Below, in pieces: positions 24,700 through 33,845 of a stretch of 64,000 nt of DNA; positions within the stretch are counted from its first letter, which is position 1; every line of letters starts with the position of its first letter. Source of the stretch: Leifsonia sp. C5G2 (GTDB lineage: Bacteria > Actinomycetota > Actinomycetes > Actinomycetales > Microbacteriaceae); the NCBI RefSeq assembly GCF_013359685.1, contig NZ_JABFMV010000002.1, positions 1-64,000 of the forward strand, written 5' to 3'. The position numbers and the translations under genes were made by a program. A model generated the notes under the pieces. That model was not told where the DNA came from, did not search any database, and saw only the letters and a program-made list of their open reading frames with translations.

Positions 24700-26334
24700 A
24701 TGCGCCCGCTCGACCCGCGCCTCCTGAAGTACGCCTCCGCGACCCGCGGCACGCTCGCGGCCGGCGCCCTGCTCGCCGTACTGCGGACGGCGTGCGTCGT
24801 CGCCTTCTCGTGGCTGGTCACCGACGTGATCGTCCGCGCGATCGCGGGGGAGGAGCTGGGCTCGCTGGGCGGGACGCTGCTGCTGCTCGCCGGGGTCGTC
24901 GCCGCGCGCGGTCTGCTGCTGTGGGCGACGGACGCGGTGGCGGCCCGAGGAGGCGCCCGGGCCGTCGGCCAGCTTCGTGAGCGGCTGACCGCGGCGATCG
25001 GGAGGCTGGGCCCCGGGTGGGTCGCCCGGCGCAGCTCCGGCGACGTGACCCTGGTCGCCGGACACGGCATGGAGGCGCTGGAGGGCTACTTCGCCGGCTA
25101 CCTGCCGCAGCTGGTCGCCACCGCGGTGGCCACGCCGCTCCTCGTGCTGACCATCGGCTGGGCGGACCTGACCAGCGGGATCGTGCTGCTCGTCACGCTC
25201 CCGCTCATCCCCGTCTTCATGGTGCTCGTCGGCTGGGCGACCCAGGCGGCGCAGAAGCGGCAGTGGCGCGCGCTGTCGACGCTGTCGAGCGGCTTCCTGG
25301 ATGTCGTCGCCGGGCTCTCCACGCTGAAGCTGTTCGGCAGGCAACACCGGCAGGAGGCGCGCATCCGCGAGGTCAGCGACCAGTACCGGATGCACACGAT
25401 GAAGGTGCTGCGGATGTCGTTCCTCTCCGGCTTCGTGCTCGAGCTGGTGGCGAGCCTGTCGGTCGCAGTGATCGCGGTCACGATCGGGCTCCGGCTGCTG
25501 GGCGGCTCGCTGGATCTGTCGGTCGGCCTGTTCGTGCTGCTGCTCGCGCCGGAGGCGTTCCTGCCGCTCCGGAACGTCGGCGCGAGCTACCACGCGGCGG
25601 CCGAGGGCATGGAGGCGGCGGATCGGGCGTTCGCGGTCATCGAAGCGGCGGACGGCGTCGGAGAACCGGCCGTCGCGCCCGGTGCGACGCCCGGCGACGG
25701 GCTGGTGTTCGACGAGGTGACCGTCGGGTACGACGGGCGGACGGTGGTCGACGGCTTCACCGCCGAGGTGCCGCCGGGCGAGCTGGCGGTGCTGCGGGCG
25801 CCGAGCGGAGCGGGCAAGTCGTCCCTTGTCGGCGCGGCGCTCGGGTTCGTGCCCGCGGAGGGTCGCATCCTCGCCGGCGGCCGGGCGGACGCCGAGGGCC
25901 GCCGGGGCGCGATCGCGTGGGCCGGACAGCGCCCGGGGCTCGTCGCGGGCACCATCGCCGACAACGTGGCGCTCGGCAACCCGGCGCCGGACGAAGCCGC
26001 CGTCACCGAGGCGCTGCGCGATGCGGCGGCCGGCGAACTCGATCCGGGGACGGAGCTCGGCGCCGGCGGCACCGGGCTCTCCGGAGGCCAAGCGCAGCGC
26101 GTCGCCGTCGCGCGGGCGCTCTACCGGCTGCGGACCCGCGGGTGCCGGGTGCTCATCCTCGACGAGCCGACCTCGGCGCTGGACGCCGCGACCGAGCGCC
26201 GGCTGCTGGCGTCGCTGCGGCGCGTGGCGGAACAGGGCGCGGCGGTGCTCGTGGTCAGCCACCGGAATGCGGCCGCGGAGGCCGCCGACCGGGTGATCGC
26301 CGTCGAGTCGGAGGAGGCGTCCCGTGTCCGCTGA
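24700..26334 (+). CDS. cydD: thiol reductant ABC exporter subunit CydD
   Basis: A 544-residue half-transporter with an N-terminal six-helix membrane domain (about 15-300) and a C-terminal ATPase. With CydC it exports glutathione or cysteine-type reductants needed for cytochrome bd assembly. The Walker A region is APSGAGKS at 367-374, with alanine where the first glycine of GxxGxGKS normally stands. The signature LSGGQ is near 460 and Walker B LILDEPTSALD follows. RGARAVGQLRERL and GHGMEALEGYF are typical of CydD. It overlaps cydC by 11 bases. If the Walker A change weakens ATP binding, CydC would supply the main site. Confidence 0.95.
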   Translation: MRPLDPRLLKYASATRGTLAAGALLAVLRTACVVAFSWLVTDVIVRAIAGEELGSLGGTLLLLAGVVAARGLLLWATDAVAARGGARAVGQLRERLTAAIGRLGPGWVARRSSGDVTLVAGHGMEALEGYFAGYLPQLVATAVATPLLVLTIGWADLTSGIVLLVTLPLIPVFMVLVGWATQAAQKRQWRALSTLSSGFLDVVAGLSTLKLFGRQHRQEARIREVSDQYRMHTMKVLRMSFLSGFVLELVASLSVAVIAVTIGLRLLGGSLDLSVGLFVLLLAPEAFLPLRNVGASYHAAAEGMEAADRAFAVIEAADGVGEPAVAPGATPGDGLVFDEVTVGYDGRTVVDGFTAEVPPGELAVLRAPSGAGKSSLVGAALGFVPAEGRILAGGRADAEGRRGAIAWAGQRPGLVAGTIADNVALGNPAPDEAAVTEALRDAAAGELDPGTELGAGGTGLSGGQAQRVAVARALYRLRTRGCRVLILDEPTSALDAATERRLLASLRRVAEQGAAVLVVSHRNAAAEAADRVIAVESEEASRVR

Positions 26335-28018
26335 GACGCTCACCGCGCCAACTCCCGAGGTGCGTCGCATCCTGCGGCTCGCCGTGCCGCCCGCGGGCCG
26401 GCTGGGCACCGCGATCGCCTTCGGCGTGCTGAGCGGGGCGAGCGCGGTGGCGCTGCTCGGGGTGTCCGCGTGGCTGATCACGCGGGCGTCGGAGCAGCCG
26501 GCGATGCTGTACCTGTCGATGGCGGTCGTGGGTGTTCGCGCGTTCGCTCTCGGCCGGGCGTTCTTCCGCTATCTGGAGCGCCTCGCCGGGCACGACGCCG
26601 CGTTCCGTCAGCTCGGCACCGTCCGCTCGCGGCTGTACCGGCGGCTCGAGCCGCTGGCCCCCGACGGCCTCCGCGGCGTCCGCTCGGGAGACCTGCTGAC
26701 GCGGGTGGCCGACGACGTCGACGAGCTGCAGAATCTCGCCCTGCGGGTCGTGCAGCCCCTGGTCACCGCGGCCGTCGTCGTGACGGGGAGCGCCGTCGTC
26801 GCCTTCCTCATCCTCCCGGCCGCGGGGGTCGCGCTGCTGGCGACCCTGCTGGTGGCCCTCGTCGCCGGCGTGCTCGTGAACCGGTGGGCGACCGCCTCGT
26901 CGGAGCGGCGGATCGCCCCGCTGCGCGCCGCCCTGAACGACGCACTGCACGACCTGGTCGCGAACCTCGACGTCCTCACCGCGTACGACGCGCTGCCCGC
27001 CGCGCAGGGGCGGGTGCGGCTGGCGAGCGACCGGCTGACGGCGGCCGCGCGGTCGCGTGCCGCGGGGCTGGGCGTGACGGCCGGCGTCGTGTCCGTGCTC
27101 GCGGGCGCCGCGACCGTGTGGGCGCTGGCCGCCGGGGTCCCCGCTCTCCGCGACGGCGCGCTCAGCGCGCCGGGACTCGCGGTGCTCGCCCTCCTCCCGT
27201 TGGCGGTGTTCGAGGTGTTCGGGATGGTCCCGCTCGCGTTCGGCGCCTGGCGTCGGGTGCGCGCGAGCGCCGAGCGGATCGCGGACGTCGCTCCCGCGAC
27301 CGTGCCCGACGGCATCCCGGTGGACACCCCGGACGCGTCACCGCTCGCGCTCGGCGGCGTGCCGGAGGTGCGGCTCGACGGTGTGACGGCGCATTGGCCG
27401 GATGCGGAAGGCGACGTACTCAGCGACGTGTCGCTGCGGCTGCGGCCGGGGGAGCGCGTCGTGCTCACCGGGCCGACCGGGGCCGGCAAGACCGCCCTCG
27501 CGCACGTCCTCACCCGCCTGCTCGACCACACCGGCTGCTACGCGCTCGACGGGGTCGAGACACGCGGGCTCCGGCAGGACGACGTGCGGCGCGCGGTCGG
27601 GCTCGTGGAGCAGCGACCGTACCTGTTCGACGCCGACCTGCGGCAGAACCTCCTCTTCGCCCGCGACACGGCCACCGACGACGAACTGCTCGCGGCGCTC
27701 GACCGGGTCGGGCTCGCCGAGTGGACGGCCGAGCGCGGCGGGCTCGACGCTCGCGTGGGCGAGCGTGGCGCGCTGGTCTCCGGCGGTCAGGCGCAGCGGA
27801 TCGCCCTGGCTCGGGCGCTGCTCGCCGACTTCCCGGTGCTGGTCGTCGACGAGCCCACGGCGAACGTGGATGCGGCGGCCGCCGGCGCGATCGTCCGCGA
27901 CGTCCTCACCACGGCCGCGGAGGACGGCCGCACGGTGCTGCTGATCTCGCACACCGATGTCCCGGCAGACCTCGTCGACCGCACCCTCCGACTGGAGGGC
28001 GGCCGGCTCATCGCCTAG
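26324..28018 (+). CDS. cydC: thiol reductant ABC exporter subunit CydC
   Basis: A 564-residue partner of CydD. The membrane domain (about 20-310) contains FGVLSGASAVALLGVSAWLITRA and RAFALGRAFFRYLERLAGHDAAFR, characteristic of CydC. The ATPase domain has an intact Walker A GPTGAGKT at 383-390, a signature written VSGGQAQR and Walker B VLVVDEPTANVD. The start GTG lies 11 bases inside cydD. It is the last gene of the unit; a long imperfect stem-loop separates it from the convergent pabC-like gene. Confidence 0.95.
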   Translation: MSAETLTAPTPEVRRILRLAVPPAGRLGTAIAFGVLSGASAVALLGVSAWLITRASEQPAMLYLSMAVVGVRAFALGRAFFRYLERLAGHDAAFRQLGTVRSRLYRRLEPLAPDGLRGVRSGDLLTRVADDVDELQNLALRVVQPLVTAAVVVTGSAVVAFLILPAAGVALLATLLVALVAGVLVNRWATASSERRIAPLRAALNDALHDLVANLDVLTAYDALPAAQGRVRLASDRLTAAARSRAAGLGVTAGVVSVLAGAATVWALAAGVPALRDGALSAPGLAVLALLPLAVFEVFGMVPLAFGAWRRVRASAERIADVAPATVPDGIPVDTPDASPLALGGVPEVRLDGVTAHWPDAEGDVLSDVSLRLRPGERVVLTGPTGAGKTALAHVLTRLLDHTGCYALDGVETRGLRQDDVRRAVGLVEQRPYLFDADLRQNLLFARDTATDDELLAALDRVGLAEWTAERGGLDARVGERGALVSGGQAQRIALARALLADFPVLVVDEPTANVDAAAAGAIVRDVLTTAAEDGRTVLLISHTDVPADLVDRTLRLEGGRLIA

Positions 28019-28030
28019 CCTCTTGCCTGA

Positions 28031-28080
28031 TTGACGCAACACGCCGCTTAGCCCGCCGGCCGGACGGCGTGTCGTGTCAA
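28031..28080. terminator. bidirectional stem-loop after cydC
   Basis: ACACGCCG (28039-28046) pairs with CGGCGTGT (28065-28072). Outer TTGAC/GTCAA extend the stem after a 3-base mismatch. It lies between convergent cydC and the pabC-like gene. Confidence 0.65.
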
Positions 28081-28862
28081 CTAGGCGAGGGGAGTGGCCG
28101 GGCGAGGGCCGCGAACCGGGCGCGCCAGGCGTCCGTGCGCGCCGGGTCCGCGGCGAGGGCGGGCCCGTCGACCCAGGAGGTGACCGCCCGGATGCCGTGC
28201 AGCGCGTTGACCGCCCACAGCACCGCGCCGTCGAGCTCCGACGGGCGCACCGCCTCCTCCTCGACCGGGACGCCGAGCGCCGCCGCGACGCCGCGCACCG
28301 TCCGCGCGGCGACACTGTCGACGCGAGGCAGCTCGAACGGGGGAGCGAACAGCGTCCCGCCGCGCCACCACAGCAGAGCGGTCGTCGCGCCGTCCGAGAC
28401 GCGGCCGGCATCCAGGATCACGGCCTCCTGCGCGCCGCGCCGCTGCGCCTTCTGCCGGAGTGCGCTCAGCCTGTCGATGTCCGGACCCTTGAGGTGCGGG
28501 ACCCGGCGCGGGTCGGCGTCGGCGGTCGCGACGACGAGCGACGACGTCCGCTCCGGCGCCGCGCGCTGCCGGAACCGCAGCCGCAGCGCGTCCCGGGCAC
28601 GCACCAGCTCGAACCGCGGGAACCACGCGCCGTCGCGCGGCAGGGCGGCGATCCCGGCGTCCCAGAACGTCTCCAGCTCGCCGCGGTCGCCGAAGCCCTG
28701 CTCACGCGCGGTCTCGGCGAACCGGGACCGGTGCAGGCCGAGGGCGAGGACGCGTCCCTCCTCGACCAGGAAGGAGTCGGCGGCGAGCAGTTCGGTCTCC
28801 ACCACGTCGCAGTCGTCGCGGAACCGCAGTTCGCCGCCCGCCCAGTCGGCGAGCGCGGTCAT
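28077..28862 (-). CDS. pabC: aminotransferase class IV, probable aminodeoxychorismate lyase
   Basis: A 261-residue fold type IV PLP enzyme. The segment VPHLKGPDIDRLSALRQKAQRRGAQEAVILD carries the PLP lysine in HLKG. GRVSDGATTALLWWRGGTLFAPP matches the late family block, although the usual EGxxxN is changed to SDGATTA. Divergence from pabB 41 bases away supports the lyase role: release of pyruvate from 4-amino-4-deoxychorismate to give 4-aminobenzoate for folate. A start at GTG 28886 is possible, but the ATG at 28862 leaves more promoter room. Branched-chain or D-amino acid aminotransferase functions are alternatives. Confidence 0.75.
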   Translation of the reverse strand: MTALADWAGGELRFRDDCDVVETELLAADSFLVEEGRVLALGLHRSRFAETAREQGFGDRGELETFWDAGIAALPRDGAWFPRFELVRARDALRLRFRQRAAPERTSSLVVATADADPRRVPHLKGPDIDRLSALRQKAQRRGAQEAVILDAGRVSDGATTALLWWRGGTLFAPPFELPRVDSVAARTVRGVAAALGVPVEEEAVRPSELDGAVLWAVNALHGIRAVTSWVDGPALAADPARTDAWRARFAALARPLPSPS

Positions 28863-28891
28863 CGGTCCGGTGCGCTGTGGATCCACTCGCC

Positions 28892-28897
28892 TAGGCT
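28892..28897 (+). promoter_or_regulatory. -10 element of pabB
   Basis: TAGGCT, 6 nt before the GTG at 28904. Confidence 0.4.
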
Positions 28898-28903
28898 AGT
28901 CCG

Positions 28904-30334
28904 GTGGCCTTCCCGCTCCGCGTGCACCGGCTCGACACCCGGGTCGACCCGGCGGACGCGTTCGTGACCCTGTTCGGCGCCGACGGCGACGCCGTGTGGC
29001 TGGACAGCGGACCGGACGCGTCGGAGGGGCTGTCCCTGCTCGGGACGGGGTCGGTGACTGCGGCCGCGTCCGTCGCCGACGGCACGGTGACGATCGACGG
29101 TGTCACGACCCCGGGCGGGATCCTCGACGCGCTCCGGGACGACCTGGCGGCTCGTCCGGATCCCGAGCCCGGCGGCTATCCGGTCGGCTGGTGGGGCCGG
29201 CTGGGCTACGAGGCGGGTGCGGCCGCGACGGGCGTCCCCGTCTCCGACACCGGTTCCGGGACGCCGGATGCCGCCCTGCTGCTCGTCGACCGCCTCCTCT
29301 GCGTCGACCATGCCGCCGGAACCGCCGATCTCGTGGCACCGGACACCCCGGACGGTCGCGCGTGGCTCGCCTCGACGGCTGCGGCCCTCTCGACCTCCGA
29401 GGGCGCCGCAGCCGCCTACCGCGCCGCGCACCCCATCCCCGCGGCCACCGCGCGCTGGCGGCACGACGACGACGCGTACCTCGCCGCGATCGCCGCCTGC
29501 CAGGACGCCATCCGCGCCGGCGACGCCTACCAGCTGTGCCTCACCAACCGCGCGGAGGCGCGGACGGAGGCCGACCCGCTGGCCGTGCACCTGCGGCTGC
29601 GCGAGCTCAGCCCCGCGCCGCACGCCGGGTTCGTCCGGGTCGGGGGCGACGTCCTGGTCAGCTCGTCGCCGGAGCAGTTCCTGCGCGTCGAGGCCGACGG
29701 CCGCGTCCGCACCCGCCCGATCAAGGGGACGCGTCCCCGCGGCGCCACTGTCGCCGCCGACCTCGAGTTGCGCGCCGACCTCGAGGCGAGCGAGAAGGAA
29801 CGCGCAGAGAACGTGATGATCGTCGACCTCATGCGCAACGACCTGGGCCGGATGAGCGAGGTCGGCTCCGTCGAGGTGCGGAATCTGCTCGCCGTGGAGA
29901 GTTACGCCCAGGTGCACCAGCTGGTCTCCACCGTCGAGGGCCGCCTGCGGACCGGGCTCGGCGCGGTGGACGCGGTGGCCGCGTGCTTCCCGGCCGGCTC
30001 GATGACCGGCGCGCCCAAGCTGAGCGCGATGCGCATCCTGCACCGGCTCGAGCAGGGGCCGCGCGGGGCGTTCGCCGGATGCTTCGGCTACCTCGCGTTC
30101 GACGGCACGGCGGAGCTCGCGATGGTGATCCGCAGCATCCACTTCGCCGGCGGCATGGCGACGATCGGCGCAGGCGGCGGCATCACCGCGCTCTCGGTGC
30201 CGCGCGAGGAGCTGGAGGAGGTGCGGGTGAAGGCCGCCGCTCTGCTCGGCGCGGCGGGTCTCGCCGTCCCCGTCACGCCCTCGGCGAACCGGGAGCCCGC
30301 TGGGAACGGACTGGACGACTCCGACGTTCAGTAA
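28904..30334 (+). CDS. pabB: aminodeoxychorismate synthase component I
   Basis: A 476-residue chorismate-utilising enzyme that aminates chorismate to 4-amino-4-deoxychorismate. The N-terminal 170 residues form the variable domain ([14 protein letters not shown]). The chorismate-binding domain includes [25 protein letters not shown] and [10 protein letters not shown] with K274, the lysine that distinguishes aminodeoxychorismate synthases (PIKGT) from anthranilate synthases. The region ends with [28 protein letters not shown] and [19 protein letters not shown]. No glutamine amidotransferase (pabA) is adjacent. The open frame of leuS also spans this gene but does not encode a fusion. Confidence 0.93.
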   Translation: MAFPLRVHRLDTRVDPADAFVTLFGADGDAVWLDSGPDASEGLSLLGTGSVTAAASVADGTVTIDGVTTPGGILDALRDDLAARPDPEPGGYPVGWWGRLGYEAGAAATGVPVSDTGSGTPDAALLLVDRLLCVDHAAGTADLVAPDTPDGRAWLASTAAALSTSEGAAAAYRAAHPIPAATARWRHDDDAYLAAIAACQDAIRAGDAYQLCLTNRAEARTEADPLAVHLRLRELSPAPHAGFVRVGGDVLVSSSPEQFLRVEADGRVRTRPIKGTRPRGATVAADLELRADLEASEKERAENVMIVDLMRNDLGRMSEVGSVEVRNLLAVESYAQVHQLVSTVEGRLRTGLGAVDAVAACFPAGSMTGAPKLSAMRILHRLEQGPRGAFAGCFGYLAFDGTAELAMVIRSIHFAGGMATIGAGGGITALSVPREELEEVRVKAAALLGAAGLAVPVTPSANREPAGNGLDDSDVQ

Positions 30335-30343
30335 GCTGGAGAC

Positions 30344-30397
30344 CCGGACGCGCGCCGTCCGGACCTCTTCCGTGCCGCCGAACCCACCCGCGGCACG
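30344..30397 (+). other. two hairpins between pabB and leuS
   Basis: Hairpin 1 pairs CCGGACG (30344-30350) with CGTCCGG (30356-30362) around CGCGC. Hairpin 2 pairs CGTGCCGC (30371-30378) with GCGGCACG (30390-30397). They fill most of the 86-base gap. They may terminate pabB or act in the leuS leader. I see no T-box or leader peptide. Confidence 0.45.
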
Positions 30398-30420
30398 ACG
30401 GATCCGAGATTGAGAGTCAC

Positions 30421-33036
30421 GTGGCACACGAGCACGACGCAGCCGGCACCACGGCCGCGAGCACCCCGCAGGACGCGCAGACCGAGCGCGCGCAGTACGA
30501 CTTCGCCGCGATCCAGGACAAGTGGCTCCCGGTCTGGGAGGAGCTGCGTCCGTTCGCGACCGACGACCCCGCCGACTCGCGGCCGCGCAAGTACATCCTC
30601 GACATGTTCCCGTACCCGTCCGGCGACCTGCACATGGGTCACGCCGAGGCGTACGCGCTGGGCGACGTCATCGCGCGCTACTGGCGGCAGCAGGGCTTCA
30701 ACGTGCTGCACCCGATCGGCTGGGACTCCTTCGGCCTGCCCGCCGAGAACGCGGCCATCAAGCGCGGCCTCGACCCGGCCGGCTGGACCAACGACAACAT
30801 CGCGCAGCAGAAGGCGTCGATGCGCCGCTACGCGCCCAGCTTCGACTGGGACCGCGTGCTGCAGACGAGCGACCCCTCCTACTACCGCTGGAACCAGTGG
30901 CTGTTCCTGAAGCTGTACGAGAAGGGCCTGGCGTACCGCAAGGCCAGCCAGGTCAACTGGTGCCCCTTCGACCAGACGGTGCTGGCGAACGAGCAGGTCG
31001 TGAACGGCCGCTGCGAGCGCTGCGACAACCTGGTCACCAAGAAGAAGCTGACCCAGTGGTACTTCCGCATCACCGACTACGCCGACCGCCTGCTGGACGA
31101 CCTGAACCAGCTGGAGGGCGCGTGGCCGTCCAAGGTCATCTCGATGCAGCGCAACTGGATCGGGCGCTCGACGGGTGCGGACGTGACGTTCCAGATCGAG
31201 GGCCGCGAGGAGCCGGTCACCGTCTACACGACCCGTCCTGACACGCTGTACGGCGTCACCTTCATGGTCGTCGCCCCGGACTCCGACCTGGCCGCCGAGC
31301 TGGTCGAGGGCGCGCGTCCCGAGGTCAAGCAGCGCTTCGACGAGTACCTGGAGGCCGTGCGCGGCACGACCGAGATGGACCGGCTGAGCACCGAGCGCGA
31401 GAAGACCGGCGTGTTCCTGGAGCGCCACGCGATCAACCCGCTGACGGGGGAGAAGCTGCCGATCTGGGCGGCCGACTACGTGCTGAGCGACTACGGCCAC
31501 GGCGCGATCATGGCCGTGCCGGCGCACGACCAGCGCGACCTGGACTTCGCGCGGGCGTTCGACCTGCCGGTGCGCGTCGTCGTCGACACCACGCAGCCGG
31601 TGACCGGCGCCATCCCGGTCATCCACACCGACCCGGAGACCGGCGAGCCGATCCTGCCGGAGGAGGCCGCGCTGGAGAGCCCGGCCGAGACCGGGGTCGC
31701 GCTGACCGGAGAGGGCCGCCTGATCAATTCGGGGCCCTTCGACGGGCTGAGCAAGTCGAACGCGATCCGCCGCGTCACCGAGGCGCTGCAGGCGTCGCAC
31801 CTGGGCGCTCCGGCGAAGAACTTCCGGCTGCGCGACTGGCTGATCTCGCGCCAGCGGTACTGGGGCACGCCCATCCCGATCATCCACTGCGAGCAGTGCG
31901 GCGAGGTGCCGGTGCCCGAGTCCGAGCTGCCGGTGCTGCTCCCGCCGGCCGAGGGACTCGACCTGCAGCCCAAGGGCACCAGCCCGCTGGGGGGAGCGAC
32001 CGAGTGGCTGAACGTCGCGTGCCCGTCGTGCGGAGGCCCTGCCACCCGCGACACGGACACGATGGACACGTTCGTGGACAGCTCGTGGTATTTCCTGCGC
32101 TTCCTGAACCCGAAGGACGACACGCAGGCCTTCGACCCGCGCGAGGCGGAGAAGTGGGCGCCGGTCGACCAGTACGTGGGCGGCGTGACGCACGCCATCC
32201 TGCACCTCCTGTACGCCCGGTTCGTCACCAAGGTGCTGTTCGACCTCGGCTACATCAGCTTCACGGAGCCGTTCACCGCGCTGCTGAACCAGGGCCTGGT
32301 GCTGATGGACGGCTCGGCCATGTCCAAGTCGCGCGGCAACCTGGTGAAGCTGTCGGAGCAGCTCGACGAGCACGGCGTCGATGCGGTGCGCCTGACCATG
32401 GCGTTCGCAGGGCCGCCGGAGGACGACATCGACTGGGCCGACGTGTCGCCGTCCGGTTCCGCGAAGTTCCTGGCGCGCGCCTGGCGGATCGCGGACGACG
32501 TGACCAGCGCTCCGGACGTGGTCTGGAAGACGGGGGATGCGGCGCTGCGCCGCGTCACGCACCGCTTCCTGGCCGACGCGCCGGGGCTGGTGGAGTCGTT
32601 CAAGTTTAACGTCGTCGTCGCACGTCTGATGGAGCTGGTGAACGCCACCCGAAAGACCATCGACACCGGCGCGGGCCCGGCCGATGCGGCCGTGCGTGAG
32701 GCGGCGGAGGTCGTCGCGATGGCGCTGAACCTGTTCTCGCCGTACACCGCCGAGGACATGTGGCAGAAGCTCGGCTACGGGCCGTCGGTCGCACTGGCGC
32801 AGTGGCGCAAGCCCGACCCCACGCTGCTGATCGAGGAGTCGGTCACGGCCGTCGTGCAGGTGGACGGCAAGGTGCGCGACCGGCTCGAGGTCTCCCCGAA
32901 GATCTCGGCCGACGAGCTGGAGGCCCTGGCCCGCGGCTCGGAGGCCGTCACGCGGTCGGTGGGCGACCGGGAGATCGTCAACGTGATCGTGCGGGCGCCG
33001 CGCCTCGTGAACATCGCCACCAAGCCGCGCGGCTGA
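30421..33036 (+). CDS. leuS: leucyl-tRNA synthetase
   Basis: An 871-residue class I synthetase that charges tRNA-Leu. The HIGH motif is HMGH at 71-74 in [11 protein letters not shown]. The editing domain (about 250-450) includes [16 protein letters not shown] and the downstream [13 protein letters not shown], which contains the aspartate used in editing. The second catalytic motif is AMSKS at 633-637, with alanine for the first lysine of KMSKS. The C-terminal anticodon and tRNA-binding parts follow. GTG 30421 was chosen because the family N-terminus ([16 protein letters not shown]) begins soon after it, although the frame is open far upstream through pabB. A very strong stem-loop follows the stop. 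Confidence 0.97.
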   Translation: MAHEHDAAGTTAASTPQDAQTERAQYDFAAIQDKWLPVWEELRPFATDDPADSRPRKYILDMFPYPSGDLHMGHAEAYALGDVIARYWRQQGFNVLHPIGWDSFGLPAENAAIKRGLDPAGWTNDNIAQQKASMRRYAPSFDWDRVLQTSDPSYYRWNQWLFLKLYEKGLAYRKASQVNWCPFDQTVLANEQVVNGRCERCDNLVTKKKLTQWYFRITDYADRLLDDLNQLEGAWPSKVISMQRNWIGRSTGADVTFQIEGREEPVTVYTTRPDTLYGVTFMVVAPDSDLAAELVEGARPEVKQRFDEYLEAVRGTTEMDRLSTEREKTGVFLERHAINPLTGEKLPIWAADYVLSDYGHGAIMAVPAHDQRDLDFARAFDLPVRVVVDTTQPVTGAIPVIHTDPETGEPILPEEAALESPAETGVALTGEGRLINSGPFDGLSKSNAIRRVTEALQASHLGAPAKNFRLRDWLISRQRYWGTPIPIIHCEQCGEVPVPESELPVLLPPAEGLDLQPKGTSPLGGATEWLNVACPSCGGPATRDTDTMDTFVDSSWYFLRFLNPKDDTQAFDPREAEKWAPVDQYVGGVTHAILHLLYARFVTKVLFDLGYISFTEPFTALLNQGLVLMDGSAMSKSRGNLVKLSEQLDEHGVDAVRLTMAFAGPPEDDIDWADVSPSGSAKFLARAWRIADDVTSAPDVVWKTGDAALRRVTHRFLADAPGLVESFKFNVVVARLMELVNATRKTIDTGAGPADAAVREAAEVVAMALNLFSPYTAEDMWQKLGYGPSVALAQWRKPDPTLLIEESVTAVVQVDGKVRDRLEVSPKISADELEALARGSEAVTRSVGDREIVNVIVRAPRLVNIATKPRG

Positions 33037-33061
33037 GGTCCGAGCGGCTCGTTCGTGAGCT

Positions 33062-33095
33062 GAGGGCGCCGGGTTCTCCACAACCCGGCGCCCTC
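33062..33095 (+). terminator. strong stem-loop after leuS
   Basis: Perfect 14-base arms (33062-33075 and 33082-33095) with a 6-base loop CTCCAC, 26 bases after the leuS stop; no T tract. Confidence 0.75.
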
Positions 33096-33149
33096 GCTGC
33101 GTTCTCCACCGATCCGGCGGGCGGGCCCGAGTGCGGCTCGCGGTGTTCC

Positions 33150-33155
33150 TAGCGT
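33150..33155 (+). promoter_or_regulatory. -10 element of comEA
   Basis: TAGCGT, 6 nt before the ATG at 33162. Confidence 0.4.
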
Positions 33156-33161
33156 TGGGGC

Positions 33162-33845
33162 ATGCGACACCGCGCTGAGACTGCACCGGCTGAGCCGGAG
33201 TTGCCGGGAGTGCCCGGGCTGGAGCCTGCGCGCCGGTCACGACGGGTGCGCGCGGGCATCGGCGGCGCGGTGGTGCTGCTGATCGTCGCGGCGGTCATCG
33301 CGGTCCTGGCGTCGGCGTCGGCGCAGGGCGGTGGCTCGGTGGTGACGCCGTCTGCGGCGCCGAGCCTCTCCCCGCGTCCCGTCGACGCGTCGCCGGCCGG
33401 CGGCGTGCTCGTGCACGTGACCGGTGCCGTACGCACTCCCGGACTCGTGTCGCTGCCGGCCGGGTCGCGGGTGGTCGATGCCGTCGCCGCGGCGGGCGGT
33501 GCGGCCGACGATGCGGACGTCGCCGCGGTGAACCTCGCTCGGCCGGTGGCCGATGGTGAGCAGCTCGCGGTTCCGCGGGTCGGGGACCCTCCGCAGGGCG
33601 GTGCGGCGGTCGGCGCGGGTCCCGGTGCCGCGTCCGGCGCGGCGGCCGGTGGTGCTCCCGTCAACCTCAACACGGCGACCCAGGCGGAGCTGGAGACCCT
33701 GCCCCGCATCGGCCCGGCTCTTGCCCAGCGCATCCTCGACTGGCGGCAGGCCAATGGCCGGTTCGCTCAGCCGTCCGACCTGCTGAAGGTGTCGGGCATC
33801 GGTCAGAAGCTGTTCGACGGGCTCAAGGACGGCGTGGTGGTCTGA
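33162..33845 (+). CDS. comEA: ComEA-like DNA-binding competence protein
   Basis: A 227-residue membrane-anchored protein. A single membrane segment at about 33-51 follows a basic N-terminus. An SLBB domain (about 78-140) contains VLVHVTGAVRTPGLVSLPAGSRVVDAVAAAGG. A Gly/Ala linker leads to paired helix-hairpin-helix motifs (about 163-227): PVNLNTATQAELETLPRIGPALAQRIL. In transforming bacteria ComEA binds incoming DNA outside the membrane and hands it to ComEC. It overlaps the comEC start by one base (TGATG). Whether this lineage is transformable is unknown. Confidence 0.92.
   Translation: MRHRAETAPAEPELPGVPGLEPARRSRRVRAGIGGAVVLLIVAAVIAVLASASAQGGGSVVTPSAAPSLSPRPVDASPAGGVLVHVTGAVRTPGLVSLPAGSRVVDAVAAAGGAADDADVAAVNLARPVADGEQLAVPRVGDPPQGGAAVGAGPGAASGAAAGGAPVNLNTATQAELETLPRIGPALAQRILDWRQANGRFAQPSDLLKVSGIGQKLFDGLKDGVVV

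Noticed and set aside
30335-30420. T-box riboswitch upstream of leuS.
   Set aside because: No T-box sequence (TGGnACCGCG-like) or specifier hairpin visible in the 86-base gap.
28996-33036. A 1346-codon open frame that would fuse sequence antisense to known families with leuS.
   Set aside because: The part before 30421 is a shadow of pabB in another frame, a consequence of high GC; LeuRS begins at GTG 30421.
30328-33240. A 970-codon open frame on the minus strand opposite leuS.
   Set aside because: No recognisable family, composition of reverse-complement codons (Arg, Gly, His, Val), and leuS is clearly coding on the plus strand. The same applies to long opposite frames at 40252-42792, 46327-48213 and 51608-54325.
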